A model generated the notes under the pieces. It was given only the letters and a program-made list of their open reading frames with translations, did not search any database and was not told the DNA's origin. Shown in pieces: positions 53,413-61,912 of a stretch of DNA of 64,000 bases. The stretch comes from JAOARY01 sp045345765 (GTDB lineage: Bacteria; Bacillota; Clostridia; Peptostreptococcales; Peptostreptococcaceae), in the NCBI GenBank assembly GCA_045345765.1, contig CP148265.1:1-64000 (forward strand), in the 5' to 3' direction. Numbering within the stretch: position 1 is the first letter of the stretch; each line of letters starts with the position of its first letter. A program made the position numbers and the translations under genes.

Positions 53413-55875
53413 TCAAATCAAACTAGATGGATTTATATCAACTGAAATATTTACGCTCTTATCAAATAACTCTTCACTCTTATCTATACATATATATTTC
53501 ACTAATTTTTTTAAATTTTCTAGTTTAATTTCTTCGTCTTTCATTATTATTTGCCATCTATATTTATTTTTTACCTTTGATATCAAACAGGGATTAGGTA
53601 AGAATATCCCCTCTACCTTATTATAACCTTTTTTATTTAAAATATAAAATATTGCATCATAAATTTTATTTGATGTTTTTATAACTAATTTTTCATTATC
53701 TCCAGAAACTAAAATCCTTATTATGTTATTGAAAGGTGCATATGAAAATAATCTTCTTATTTTTATCTCTTCATCATAAAAACCTAAAAAATCATGTTTT
53801 ACAGCATGTTTTATTGAATAATGATCCTTATTAAAAGTCTGTAGTATTACATTTCCTTCTAGCAGGCCTCTTCCAGCTCTACCTGAAACCTGTGATATTA
53901 ACTGAAATGTTCTTTCACTACTTTTATAATCTGGAAAATTAAGAGACATGTCTGCACAAATTATTCCTACCAAAGTTACATTACTAAAATCTAAACCTTT
54001 TGTAACCATTTGAGTCCCTATTAGTACATCTGCCTTTTTATTTTTAAAATCTTCTATTATCTGTTCTAATGAATTTTTTTTAGATACTGAACTTCTATCT
54101 AATCTTAATATTTTTATATCTTCTATTAAATCTTTTAATTTACTTTCTATTTGTTCAGTACCAACACCTATTTTGTCTATATTTTTAGTGTTACATTCTG
54201 GACAAATTTTAGGAATTTCTTTTTTATATCCACAATAATTACATTTTAATAAATTTTCTTTTTTATAATAAGTTAAACTAACATCACAATGTTCACATTT
54301 AAATACATGCCCACAATTTGAACAATTTATAAAATTACTATATCCTTTTCTATTTAAAAACAAAATTATTTGTTCTTTTTTCTTTATCTTTTCTTTAATC
54401 TGATCTATTAAATTATAACTAAAAAAAGATTTGTTACCTTTTTTTAATTCTTCTTTCATATCAACAATATCTATTTTTGGAAGCAAATTATTATTAGCTC
54501 TTTTTTCTAATTTTAATATATCTTTATTATTTTTAATAAAATCATAGTATAAATCTACAGATGGTGTTGCTGAACCAAATATCAAAAGTGAATCATTTAG
54601 CTTTGATAATTTTCTTGCTATATCAATAGAATCATATCTAGGATCTTTATCTGATTTATAAGAAGCTTCATGAAATTCATCCATTACAATAAGACCTAAA
54701 TCACAAAAATCACAAAATAAAGCTGATCTAACTCCTATTATTATTTTAGCATCATTTTCTTTTACCCTTCTATATGCGTCATATCTTTCACCAGCTGATA
54801 ATTTACTATGTATAAGAACTAAATCTTTTAAAAATTCATTTTTAAATTTAATCATAGTTTGGGGTGTAAGAGAAATCTCTGGAACAAGTATCAAAACTTG
54901 TTTTCCTTGTTTTATATATTCTTTAGCTATTTCTATATATACTTTAGTTTTTCCACTACCTGTAACACCAAAAATCATAACTTCCTTAAAAATATTTTCT
55001 TCTTTTATTTCTTTTAATCTGCCAATCACATTTATTTGTTCTTCATTTAATATAATTTCTTCTTTATAGGTTTTATAATTTTTTTGCCTATAAATTTCTT
55101 TTAATTTACTCTTTATTAGATTTTTTCTTTTAAGAGCTTCTATAGAACTATTTTCTACATTCAATATATCTTTTAAATCTCTTTTATACACTTCTTTATT
55201 ATTTTTTAAAAATTTAATAATTTCAATCTGTCTAAAAGACCTTTTTTCTAATATTTTATTGTCAAAAAAGTATTCTAATGAATAATTCATATCTTCATTT
55301 AATGAAATTAGTTCATCTGTTAGTATATTTTTTTTACTTTTATAATCCCAAAAGATTTCTATACATTGTTTTTTTTCTAATTTTTTCAATAAATTTTCTT
55401 TAATTTCATAATATGTTATCAATTTGTTATATTCTATAAGCTTTATTTCATTAAAAAAATCTATAAACGATTTTTCTTCATCGTTTATAGTAATTTCTTT
55501 AGATATATTCTCATTTAATTTTACCATTTTATAATTTTTAAAATCTATTCCTTTTGGTATAAATAAATTTATCAAATTATAATATGTTGAAAAATATTTT
55601 TCTTTCATCCACTTTATTATGTCTAAAGTTTTTAAACTAAGTATAGGTTCTTTATCTAAAATTTCTTTTACTTTTTTTACCTTATAATCTGTTATTTCAT
55701 CATAAAAAAGTTCAAAAACAAATGCTTGAATGGGTTTATTTCTAAATCCAAAGGGCACTAAAATTCTATGACCTATTTTTAATTTATCTTTTAATTCATT
55801 TGGTATTTCATAAGTAAAAAATCTATCTAAACTTCTTGTTTTTTCACTTATAATTACTTTTGCGTAGTATTTCAA
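53413..55875 (-). CDS. priA: Primosomal replication helicase PriA
   Basis: An 820-residue 3'-5' DNA helicase that restarts stalled replication forks. The N-terminal DNA-binding domain (about 1-200) is followed by the helicase core with G-V-T-G-S-G-K-T near residue 296. The Walker B motif reads D-E-F-H where D-E-E-H is usual. Four zinc-binding cysteine pairs lie between about residues 525 and 570, and the C-terminal domain is complete. TTG at 55875 is chosen (TAGGTG 6 nt upstream); a GTG upstream is within that site. It follows a 100-nt structured gap after coaBC. Confidence 0.94.
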   Translation of the reverse strand: MKYYAKVIISEKTRSLDRFFTYEIPNELKDKLKIGHRILVPFGFRNKPIQAFVFELFYDEITDYKVKKVKEILDKEPILSLKTLDIIKWMKEKYFSTYYNLINLFIPKGIDFKNYKMVKLNENISKEITINDEEKSFIDFFNEIKLIEYNKLITYYEIKENLLKKLEKKQCIEIFWDYKSKKNILTDELISLNEDMNYSLEYFFDNKILEKRSFRQIEIIKFLKNNKEVYKRDLKDILNVENSSIEALKRKNLIKSKLKEIYRQKNYKTYKEEIILNEEQINVIGRLKEIKEENIFKEVMIFGVTGSGKTKVYIEIAKEYIKQGKQVLILVPEISLTPQTMIKFKNEFLKDLVLIHSKLSAGERYDAYRRVKENDAKIIIGVRSALFCDFCDLGLIVMDEFHEASYKSDKDPRYDSIDIARKLSKLNDSLLIFGSATPSVDLYYDFIKNNKDILKLEKRANNNLLPKIDIVDMKEELKKGNKSFFSYNLIDQIKEKIKKKEQIILFLNRKGYSNFINCSNCGHVFKCEHCDVSLTYYKKENLLKCNYCGYKKEIPKICPECNTKNIDKIGVGTEQIESKLKDLIEDIKILRLDRSSVSKKNSLEQIIEDFKNKKADVLIGTQMVTKGLDFSNVTLVGIICADMSLNFPDYKSSERTFQLISQVSGRAGRGLLEGNVILQTFNKDHYSIKHAVKHDFLGFYDEEIKIRRLFSYAPFNNIIRILVSGDNEKLVIKTSNKIYDAIFYILNKKGYNKVEGIFLPNPCLISKVKNKYRWQIIMKDEEIKLENLKKLVKYICIDKSEELFDKSVNISVDINPSSLI

Positions 55876-55894
55876 GTAAAACACCTACATTTTT

Positions 55895-55985
55895 AAAATG
55901 GGGCTGAAGCATCAAAATAGATATTTTATATTATTTACTATAAATATAATATCTTTTATTTCTAATACTCCAGCACCATAATTTT
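55895..55985 (-). other. Long imperfect stem-loop between coaBC and priA
   Basis: The whole gap between the two genes forms an imperfect hairpin about 90 nt long. Outer arms pair AUGGUGCUGGAGUAU with AUGCUUCAGCCCCAU (15 positions, one mismatch, two wobbles), and the inner part has A+T-rich pairing around AGATATTATATTTA. The GC-rich block stands out from its surroundings. It could be an mRNA element controlling priA, a processing site, or a decayed miniature inverted-repeat element. Confidence 0.5.
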
Positions 55986-57180
55986 ATTTTTTAATTTCTA
56001 ATATTCTATCTAATATCACATTTGCAATCTGTGATTTTTGTAATTTGGGATAATCTTTTATATCACCATTTTTATCTATTATTTTAACTATATTGGTATC
56101 AGCTTTAAAACCTGCACCTTTTAATGTTAAATCATTTGCAACAATAAAATCTAAGTTTTTCTTTTCTATCTTAGCTTTAGCATTTTCAATCAAATCATTG
56201 GTTTCAGCTGCAAAACCGACAAGTATTTTATCTTCTTTATTCATTCCAATTTCTTTTAAAATATCTGGATTTCTATCCATTTCTATAATCATTGGTTCAT
56301 TATTTTTTTTGATTTTTTTATCTGCTATATTTTTAGGTTTATAATCTGCAACAGCTGCTGATTTTATAATAATATCATTATCTTTCAAATTGTTAATAAC
56401 AGCTTTATACATATCCATAGCAGACTCTATTTTTATGAATTTTTTTAAATTAATCGGCTTATCTAAATTAACATCACCCGATATTAAAGTCACATTTGCG
56501 CCTCTTTTTACAGCTTCAGTTGCAATTGCATAACCCATCTTTCCAGAAGAATGGTTTGTAATATATCTTACTGGATCAATTTTTTCCTTTGTTGGTCCAG
56601 CCGTTATAAGTATATTCTTACCTTCCAAATCTCTTTTTTTAACTAATATAGAAATTATATTTTCAACTATATCAATTGGATCTGGAAATTTCCCTTTACC
56701 TATATCTTTACATGCCAAAAATCCTGTTGCTGGTTCCATAAAATCATAACCATATTCTTTTAATTTTAATATATTTGCCTGGTTTATCTTATTTTCATAC
56801 ATCTTAGTATTCATAGCTGGAACTATAAGAGTCTTAGCCTCACTAGCCATAACTGTTGTTGTAAGTAAATCATCACAAATTCCACTTGCAATCTTACCAA
56901 TTATATTAGCTGTAGCTGGAGCTATTAAAAGTAAATCTGCCTTTTGAGCTAATGAAATATGCTCAATATCCCATTTTACTGGTTTTTCAAACATATCTAA
57001 ATTAACAAGGTTTTGACTTAAAGTTTGAAATGTAAGTGGATTTACAAACTCTGTAGCTGCTTTAGTCATTATAACATCCACATTTGCATTTAATTTTTTA
57101 AGTCTACTAACTAAATCACAAGCTTTGTAAACTGCAATACCTCCTGTAACACCTAAAACTATATTTTTTCCACTAAGCAT
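55984..57180 (-). CDS. coaBC: Bifunctional phosphopantothenoylcysteine decarboxylase/synthase
   Basis: A 398-residue CoA-biosynthesis enzyme. The N-terminal CoaC (about 1-180) is a flavin decarboxylase with G-V-T-G-G-I-A near residue 10, the histidine in D-I-E-H-I-S near 72, and P-A-M-N-T-K-M near 120. The C-terminal CoaB (about 185-398) is the CTP-dependent synthase with T-A-G-P-T and N-H-S-S-G-K-M-G near residue 212. The ATG follows AAGAGGCG. It is downstream of rpoZ in the conserved gmk-rpoZ-coaBC-priA order. Confidence 0.96.
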   Translation of the reverse strand: MLSGKNIVLGVTGGIAVYKACDLVSRLKKLNANVDVIMTKAATEFVNPLTFQTLSQNLVNLDMFEKPVKWDIEHISLAQKADLLLIAPATANIIGKIASGICDDLLTTTVMASEAKTLIVPAMNTKMYENKINQANILKLKEYGYDFMEPATGFLACKDIGKGKFPDPIDIVENIISILVKKRDLEGKNILITAGPTKEKIDPVRYITNHSSGKMGYAIATEAVKRGANVTLISGDVNLDKPINLKKFIKIESAMDMYKAVINNLKDNDIIIKSAAVADYKPKNIADKKIKKNNEPMIIEMDRNPDILKEIGMNKEDKILVGFAAETNDLIENAKAKIEKKNLDFIVANDLTLKGAGFKADTNIVKIIDKNGDIKDYPKLQKSQIANVILDRILEIKK

Positions 57181-57192
57181 ATTATCGCCTCT

Positions 57193-57381
57193 TTATTCTT
57201 CTTTTTTTATCATTAATCTGCCGTCATAAATTTCATCAGTAGCTAAAGAAACAGGTTTTTCTTTATATGCTTGTGATTCTTGTTCCTCTATAATTTCTCT
57301 TGCTCTTTTTGCAACAGCTATAACAAGCTCATATCTATTATCTACCTTCGTTAATAATTCGTTAATTGATGGATATAACAT
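57193..57381 (-). CDS. rpoZ: DNA-directed RNA polymerase omega subunit
   Basis: A 62-residue omega subunit that assists assembly of RNA polymerase. The segment Y-E-L-V-I-A-V-A-K-R-A-R-E-I is the conserved core. The start ATG overlaps the gmk stop (TAATG), with GGAGGAATTTTA upstream. It is short, as usual in Firmicutes. It lies in the gmk-rpoZ-coaBC operon. Confidence 0.94.
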   Translation of the reverse strand: MLYPSINELLTKVDNRYELVIAVAKRAREIIEEQESQAYKEKPVSLATDEIYDGRLMIKKEE

Positions 57382-58004
57382 TAAAATTCCTCCTTGCTAA
57401 ATTTATCTATAATATTTTTATTATATTTTTTTACACTATTTTGTTCCGCTAATATAATAGCGTTTAATTTTCTTGTAGCTTCCTCTAAATCATCATTTAC
57501 AATAAAATAATCATATTTTTCAACTTGTAAAATTTCATCTTGTGCACAACCAAGTCTTTTTTCCATATCTTCTTTAGATTCAGTACCTCTATTTCTTATT
57601 CTATTTTCTAATTCTTTTAATGTTGGTGGTAATATAAAAACAAAAACACCTTTTGGGTATTTTTCTTTAACTTGCATAGCCCCCTGTATATCTATTTCAA
57701 GCAAAACGTCATGCCCTTTTTCTAGATTTTCTAAAACAGGACCTTTTGGAGTTCCATAACAATTATCATATACAGTTGCATATTCTAAAAATTCATCATT
57801 ATCTATTTTATTTAAAAAATCCTCTTTTTCTAAAAAATAATAATTAACCCCGTTTATTTCACCTTCTCTTGGCTTTCTTGTTGTTGCAGATACAGATAAT
57901 TTTATATCTTTATTTGTCTTTAAAAATTCCTTACAAATAGTTCCTTTGCCAACTGCTGATGGTCCACAAATAACTATTAAATTACCTTGTTTTTTTAACT
58001 CCAT
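57381..58004 (-). CDS. gmk: Guanylate kinase
   Basis: A 207-residue kinase that phosphorylates GMP to GDP. The P loop is G-P-S-A-V-G-K-G-T near residue 13, with the GMP-binding segment S-A-T-T-R-K-P-R-E-G near 39 and G-V-N-Y-Y-F following. The length is normal. AAAGGAGT precedes the ATG. It is followed directly by rpoZ with overlapping stop and start codons. Confidence 0.97.
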   Translation of the reverse strand: MELKKQGNLIVICGPSAVGKGTICKEFLKTNKDIKLSVSATTRKPREGEINGVNYYFLEKEDFLNKIDNDEFLEYATVYDNCYGTPKGPVLENLEKGHDVLLEIDIQGAMQVKEKYPKGVFVFILPPTLKELENRIRNRGTESKEDMEKRLGCAQDEILQVEKYDYFIVNDDLEEATRKLNAIILAEQNSVKKYNKNIIDKFSKEEF

Positions 58005-58025
58005 TTTTGACTCCTTTCAATTGAT

Positions 58026-58280
58026 TTAAATATCTATATTAATATCTTTATCCTCTAATCTGTGTGCTACAGTTTCAGGTTGAACTGCCGAAAGTATTAT
58101 ATATTCACTATCAGTTATTATAACCGCTCTAGTTCTTCTTCCATAAGTTGCATCTACTAAATATCCTTTTTTTCTTGCCTCTTGAATCATTCTTTTAATT
58201 GGTGCTGATTCTGGAGAAACTATTGCAATTATTCTATTTATTGAAACTATATTTCCAAAACCTATGTTTACAAGCTTCAA
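58026..58280 (-). CDS. remA: RemA-like DUF370 regulatory protein
   Basis: An 84-residue RemA/DUF370 protein. In Bacillus, RemA is a DNA-binding regulator of matrix and osmoprotection genes. The G-F-G-N-I-V start, P-E-S-A-P-I-K-R near residue 23, and D-A-T-Y-G-R-R-T-R-A-V near 45 match the family. The start is TTG at 58280 after GGGAGG. Its place between yicC and gmk is standard in Firmicutes. Regulon unknown here. Confidence 0.93.
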   Translation of the reverse strand: MKLVNIGFGNIVSINRIIAIVSPESAPIKRMIQEARKKGYLVDATYGRRTRAVIITDSEYIILSAVQPETVAHRLEDKDINIDI

Positions 58281-58293
58281 CTTTGTTCCTCCC

Positions 58294-59178
58294 TTACTCG
58301 ATATTTTGTATTTGTTCTCTTATCTTTTCTAATTCACTCTTTAAATTAACAACTAAATTAGTTATATCTAAATTAGAAGATTTAGAGCCTACTGTATTTA
58401 CTTCTCTATTCATTTCTTGTATTAAAAAATCTAATTTTCTACCAACAGCATCATCTTCATTTATAGTCTTTTGTAATTGTTGTATATGACTTTTAAATCT
58501 TACTATCTCTTCAGTAATATTGCTTCTATCTGCAAAGAACGCAACTTCATGAGCCATTTTATTCTCATCAATTTCAACACTACTATCTAAAATATCTTTT
58601 ATTCTATTTTCTAATTTTTCTTTATAATCCAAAACAACAGTGTTACTTAGTTTTTCGATTTCTTCCATATAATTTTTAAGAATTTCACATCTTTGCTTTA
58701 TATCATCTTCTAATTTTTTACCTTCTAAAGCTCTCATATCAAATAATTTTTTAATTGATTGCTTCGTAGCTTCTAGTATTGTATTCATTATTAAATCTTC
58801 ATTTTCTTCTTTTTCCTTTAATTTTACAACTTCAGGAAATCTAGCCACATCCATAATTTTCACATCATCAGTTTTTAAATTTATTTCTTGTCCTAATTTT
58901 AAAAGAGATTTATGATATTTATCCGCTAAATCTAAATCTAACAAAATATCAAAATTTTCCTCTTTTAATTTTTCATAACTAACAAATAAATCTACTCTAC
59001 CTCTTTTTATATAGTTCTTTACGATTTTTTTCATTTCTTCTTCCGCAAAAGAAAATTTCTTTGGCATTCTTATATTTATATCTAAATATCTGTGATTGAC
59101 ACTTTTACTTTCTATTAAAAAATTTATATCTTCGCTTAGCCCTTCTGCTCTTCCATAACCTGTCATACTGATAGCCAA
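58294..59178 (-). CDS. yicC: YicC/YloC family endoribonuclease
   Basis: A 294-residue YicC family protein, now regarded as a type of endoribonuclease. The S-M-T-G-Y-G-R-A start, V-N-H-R-Y-L-D near residue 31 and the C-terminal S-K-S-S-N-L-D-I-T-N segment with E-M-N-R-E-V-N-T near 260 are family signatures. TTG at 59178 is chosen since GGGAGGG lies 6 nt upstream; the longer frame begins in the ribosome binding site. It heads the housekeeping block on this strand. Confidence 0.92.
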   Translation of the reverse strand: MAISMTGYGRAEGLSEDINFLIESKSVNHRYLDINIRMPKKFSFAEEEMKKIVKNYIKRGRVDLFVSYEKLKEENFDILLDLDLADKYHKSLLKLGQEINLKTDDVKIMDVARFPEVVKLKEKEENEDLIMNTILEATKQSIKKLFDMRALEGKKLEDDIKQRCEILKNYMEEIEKLSNTVVLDYKEKLENRIKDILDSSVEIDENKMAHEVAFFADRSNITEEIVRFKSHIQQLQKTINEDDAVGRKLDFLIQEMNREVNTVGSKSSNLDITNLVVNLKSELEKIREQIQNIE

Positions 59179-59345
59179 ATAAATCCCTCCCAATAAAATC
59201 TACTTATTAAGTATACCTAATTACAATCAAAAAAGATATAAAAACAGATATAATTGTTACAAAAATTTAATATTTAATAAATACTACTTACATTATGTTA
59301 AAATACCCTTATATCAAAAATATAATATCCATAGGAGGAATTTTA

Positions 59346-61133
59346 ATGGCATTAGACGGAATAGTTATTAATAGTTTGGAATATGAACTTAATAATAAGT
59401 TAATAGATGGTAAAATAGACAAGGTTTATCAACCAGAAAAAGATGAAATACTTTTAAATATTCGAAAAGATAAAGTAAATTATAAATTACTTTTAAGTGC
59501 AAATTCATCTAATCCTAGAATCTATTTAACAAATGATTACGATAAAAAAAATCCTACATCTCCACCTATGTTTTGTATGCTTCTTAGAAAGCATATTCAA
59601 AGTGGAGTTATAAAAAAAGTAGAACAGTCTAATTTTGATAGAATATTAAATATTCATATTGAATCTTTAGATGAATTAAAAAAAAGAAGTACCAAAATAA
59701 TTACAATTGAAATAATGGGTAAGCATAGTAATATTATTTTATATCACAAAGATAATAATAAAATAATAGATTCTATAAAAAGAATACCTTTTAGTATAAG
59801 CGGTATTCGTCAAATAATACCAGGCCATATATATCAAAATCCACCAAATCAAAAATTGAGCCCACTTGAAATCTCTAATTTTAAAGATTTTTTTCATCTA
59901 ATAAAATCAAACAATTTTAAATTAGAAAAAGCTTTATTATCATTTAGTGGTGTTAGTCCTATAATAGCTAGGGAAATCTGTCATAGATCTAATATAAATC
60001 CTAATGAATTAGTTTTTGAACTTAAAGAATTTGAAATAGAAAGAGTTTATAATAGTTTCTTTAGACTTTTTTCTCAAATAAAAAACAAAATTTATTATCC
60101 TTGTATTGTAATTGATAAAAAAATAGATAAATTAATTGATTTTAGTTCTATTAAACTTACTTTATTTAGTGATTTATCTTATATCGAAAATATCAGTATA
60201 AGCTTTATACTTGATGAATACTATTATAAAAAAGATTTAAAGCAAAGAATAGAACAAAAGAGCTCACATCTAAAAAAATTAATAACTAAAAAATTAGAAC
60301 GAGCTTATAACAAATTAAAAAAACAAAATGAAGAATTAAAAAGAGCAAATAAAGCCGATATTTATAAAATTAAAGGTGAACTTATAACTGCCCATATATA
60401 TATGATAAAAAAAGGTATGGAATTTATCGAAGTAAATAATTATTATGATAATAATAATCTACTAAAAATAAATTTAGATATTAATCTAACACCTTCTTCA
60501 AATGCACAAAAATATTTTAAGAGATATAATAAATTAAAAAATGCGATAAAAGAGTTAAGTAAACAAATTAAACTCACTAAAATAGATGTGAATTATTTAG
60601 AAAATACTTTATATAGTATAAATAATAGTGAAAATTTGGTTGAACTTGAAGAGATTTTTTATGAACTACAAAATGAAAAATATATTAAAATAAATGAAAA
60701 CAAAAAGAAAACTAAAGTAAAACAAGAAGAATCAAAACCAAAGAAATTTATATCTTCTGATAAAATAGAAATCTATGTTGGAAAGAATAATAAACAAAAT
60801 GATTATCTTTCTTTAAAATTTGCAGATAAAATGGATTATTGGCTTCACACAAAAGATATCCCAGGAAGTCATGTTATTATAAAATACGATAAAGATGATC
60901 TACCAGAAAACACATTATATGAAGCTTCTTTATTAGCTGCTTATTATAGTAAAGCAAAACAATCATCAAATGTACCTGTTGATTACACTAGAGTTAAAAA
61001 TCTAAAAAAACCTAATAAATCAAAACCAGGTATGGTTGTTTATGAAACAAATAAAACAATCTATGTTACTCCTAATGAAGAAGATATAGTAAAAATAAAA
61101 AATAATAAAATAGATTTAGAACTTGATGAATAA
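59346..61133 (+). CDS. rqcH: Rqc2/NFACT family ribosome quality control protein
   Basis: A 595-residue NFACT protein (RqcH, also annotated as fibronectin-binding protein). In bacteria it adds alanine tails to nascent chains on stalled 50S subunits. The NFACT-N domain is at the start (M-A-L-D-G-I-V), coiled coils lie at about residues 275-320 and 375-420, and the C-terminal NFACT-R domain includes W-L-H-T-K-D-I-P-G-S-H-V. The ATG at 59346 follows GGAGGAATTTTA; the 17 codons before it in the frame are not family-like. It is divergent from yicC. Confidence 0.93.
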   Translation: MALDGIVINSLEYELNNKLIDGKIDKVYQPEKDEILLNIRKDKVNYKLLLSANSSNPRIYLTNDYDKKNPTSPPMFCMLLRKHIQSGVIKKVEQSNFDRILNIHIESLDELKKRSTKIITIEIMGKHSNIILYHKDNNKIIDSIKRIPFSISGIRQIIPGHIYQNPPNQKLSPLEISNFKDFFHLIKSNNFKLEKALLSFSGVSPIIAREICHRSNINPNELVFELKEFEIERVYNSFFRLFSQIKNKIYYPCIVIDKKIDKLIDFSSIKLTLFSDLSYIENISISFILDEYYYKKDLKQRIEQKSSHLKKLITKKLERAYNKLKKQNEELKRANKADIYKIKGELITAHIYMIKKGMEFIEVNNYYDNNNLLKINLDINLTPSSNAQKYFKRYNKLKNAIKELSKQIKLTKIDVNYLENTLYSINNSENLVELEEIFYELQNEKYIKINENKKKTKVKQEESKPKKFISSDKIEIYVGKNNKQNDYLSLKFADKMDYWLHTKDIPGSHVIIKYDKDDLPENTLYEASLLAAYYSKAKQSSNVPVDYTRVKNLKKPNKSKPGMVVYETNKTIYVTPNEEDIVKIKNNKIDLELDE

Positions 61134-61156
61134 AGGAAAATTTAATTTTTCCTTTA
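61131..61156 (+). terminator. Terminator after rqcH
   Basis: A 10-bp stem (TAAAGGAAAA) with a 6-nt loop followed by TTTT at the stop codon. Confidence 0.65.
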
Positions 61157-61223
61157 TTTTTAAATTCATATTTTGTATAATTAAATATGTGTTTTAATAT
61201 GAATTTTATTTGGAGTGAAAAAA

Positions 61224-61805
61224 ATGGCAAAAAGAATAGCGGTTTTAGGTGGACCAAGATGCGGAAAAACTACATTAATCCAACATCTATATGTAGAAAT
61301 GAAAATCATAGGTATTGATGTCGATTACGCACTTGAATATTCCACAGAATATTTAAAAGAAAAAGGTATGATAGAATCAATATCTGAACAATATGGAATT
61401 TATCTAGGACAAAAAAAATTAGAAGATAATCTTGAAGATAATGAATATGCTTTAACTGATTATGCTACATTCCTACCTTATATATATGGTAGATTTATGT
61501 TGGGTAAAAAGAAAAGAACTAAAAAAGAAATTCAAATTTTAAAAGATTTATATTCTTTAGCAATTGAGGATATAAACAGATATGATTATATTCTTTATTT
61601 ACCAAGAGAATTCGGTTATGAAAAAGACGGTGTTAGATGGCAAGATGAAGAAACTGCAAAACTAATAGATGAATCAATATTAAATTTCTTAGAATCTGAA
61701 AATGTTGATTTTAAAATTATAAGTGGTTCTACTAAAGAAAGAGCAAAAGAAATATTTAAATTATTAAATTTAGAATATAAAGAAACAAAAGAACTTGAAG
61801 CTTAA
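61224..61805 (+). CDS. P-loop ATPase, AAA_28-like
   Basis: A 193-residue protein with Walker A G-G-P-R-C-G-K-T-T at residues 8-16 and a later D-Y-I-L-Y-L-P. The overall pattern resembles AAA_28 proteins (relatives of NadR-type kinases), which may be kinases for nucleosides or other small molecules, but I cannot name the substrate. The ATG at 61224 is preferred because GGAG lies 8 nt before it; a GTG upstream is within the ribosome binding site. It stands between rqcH and the convergent uraA. Confidence 0.72.
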   Translation: MAKRIAVLGGPRCGKTTLIQHLYVEMKIIGIDVDYALEYSTEYLKEKGMIESISEQYGIYLGQKKLEDNLEDNEYALTDYATFLPYIYGRFMLGKKKRTKKEIQILKDLYSLAIEDINRYDYILYLPREFGYEKDGVRWQDEETAKLIDESILNFLESENVDFKIISGSTKERAKEIFKLLNLEYKETKELEA

Positions 61806-61859
61806 TAAAAAAGTGTGTAATAAAAATTAATATTAATTTTTATTACACACTTTTTTATT
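61804..61859. terminator. 56-nt perfect palindrome between ATPase gene and uraA
   Basis: Positions 61804-61859 form a perfect palindrome (28-bp arms, no spacer; left arm begins AATAAAAAAGTGTGTAATAA) with T runs on both strands, between convergent genes. The A of the ATPase stop region is at its left end. Confidence 0.8.
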
Positions 61860-61912
61860 GTTATGATATTATTTATAATCAAATTTACTAAATAAATAAT
61901 TTAGTGATATTA

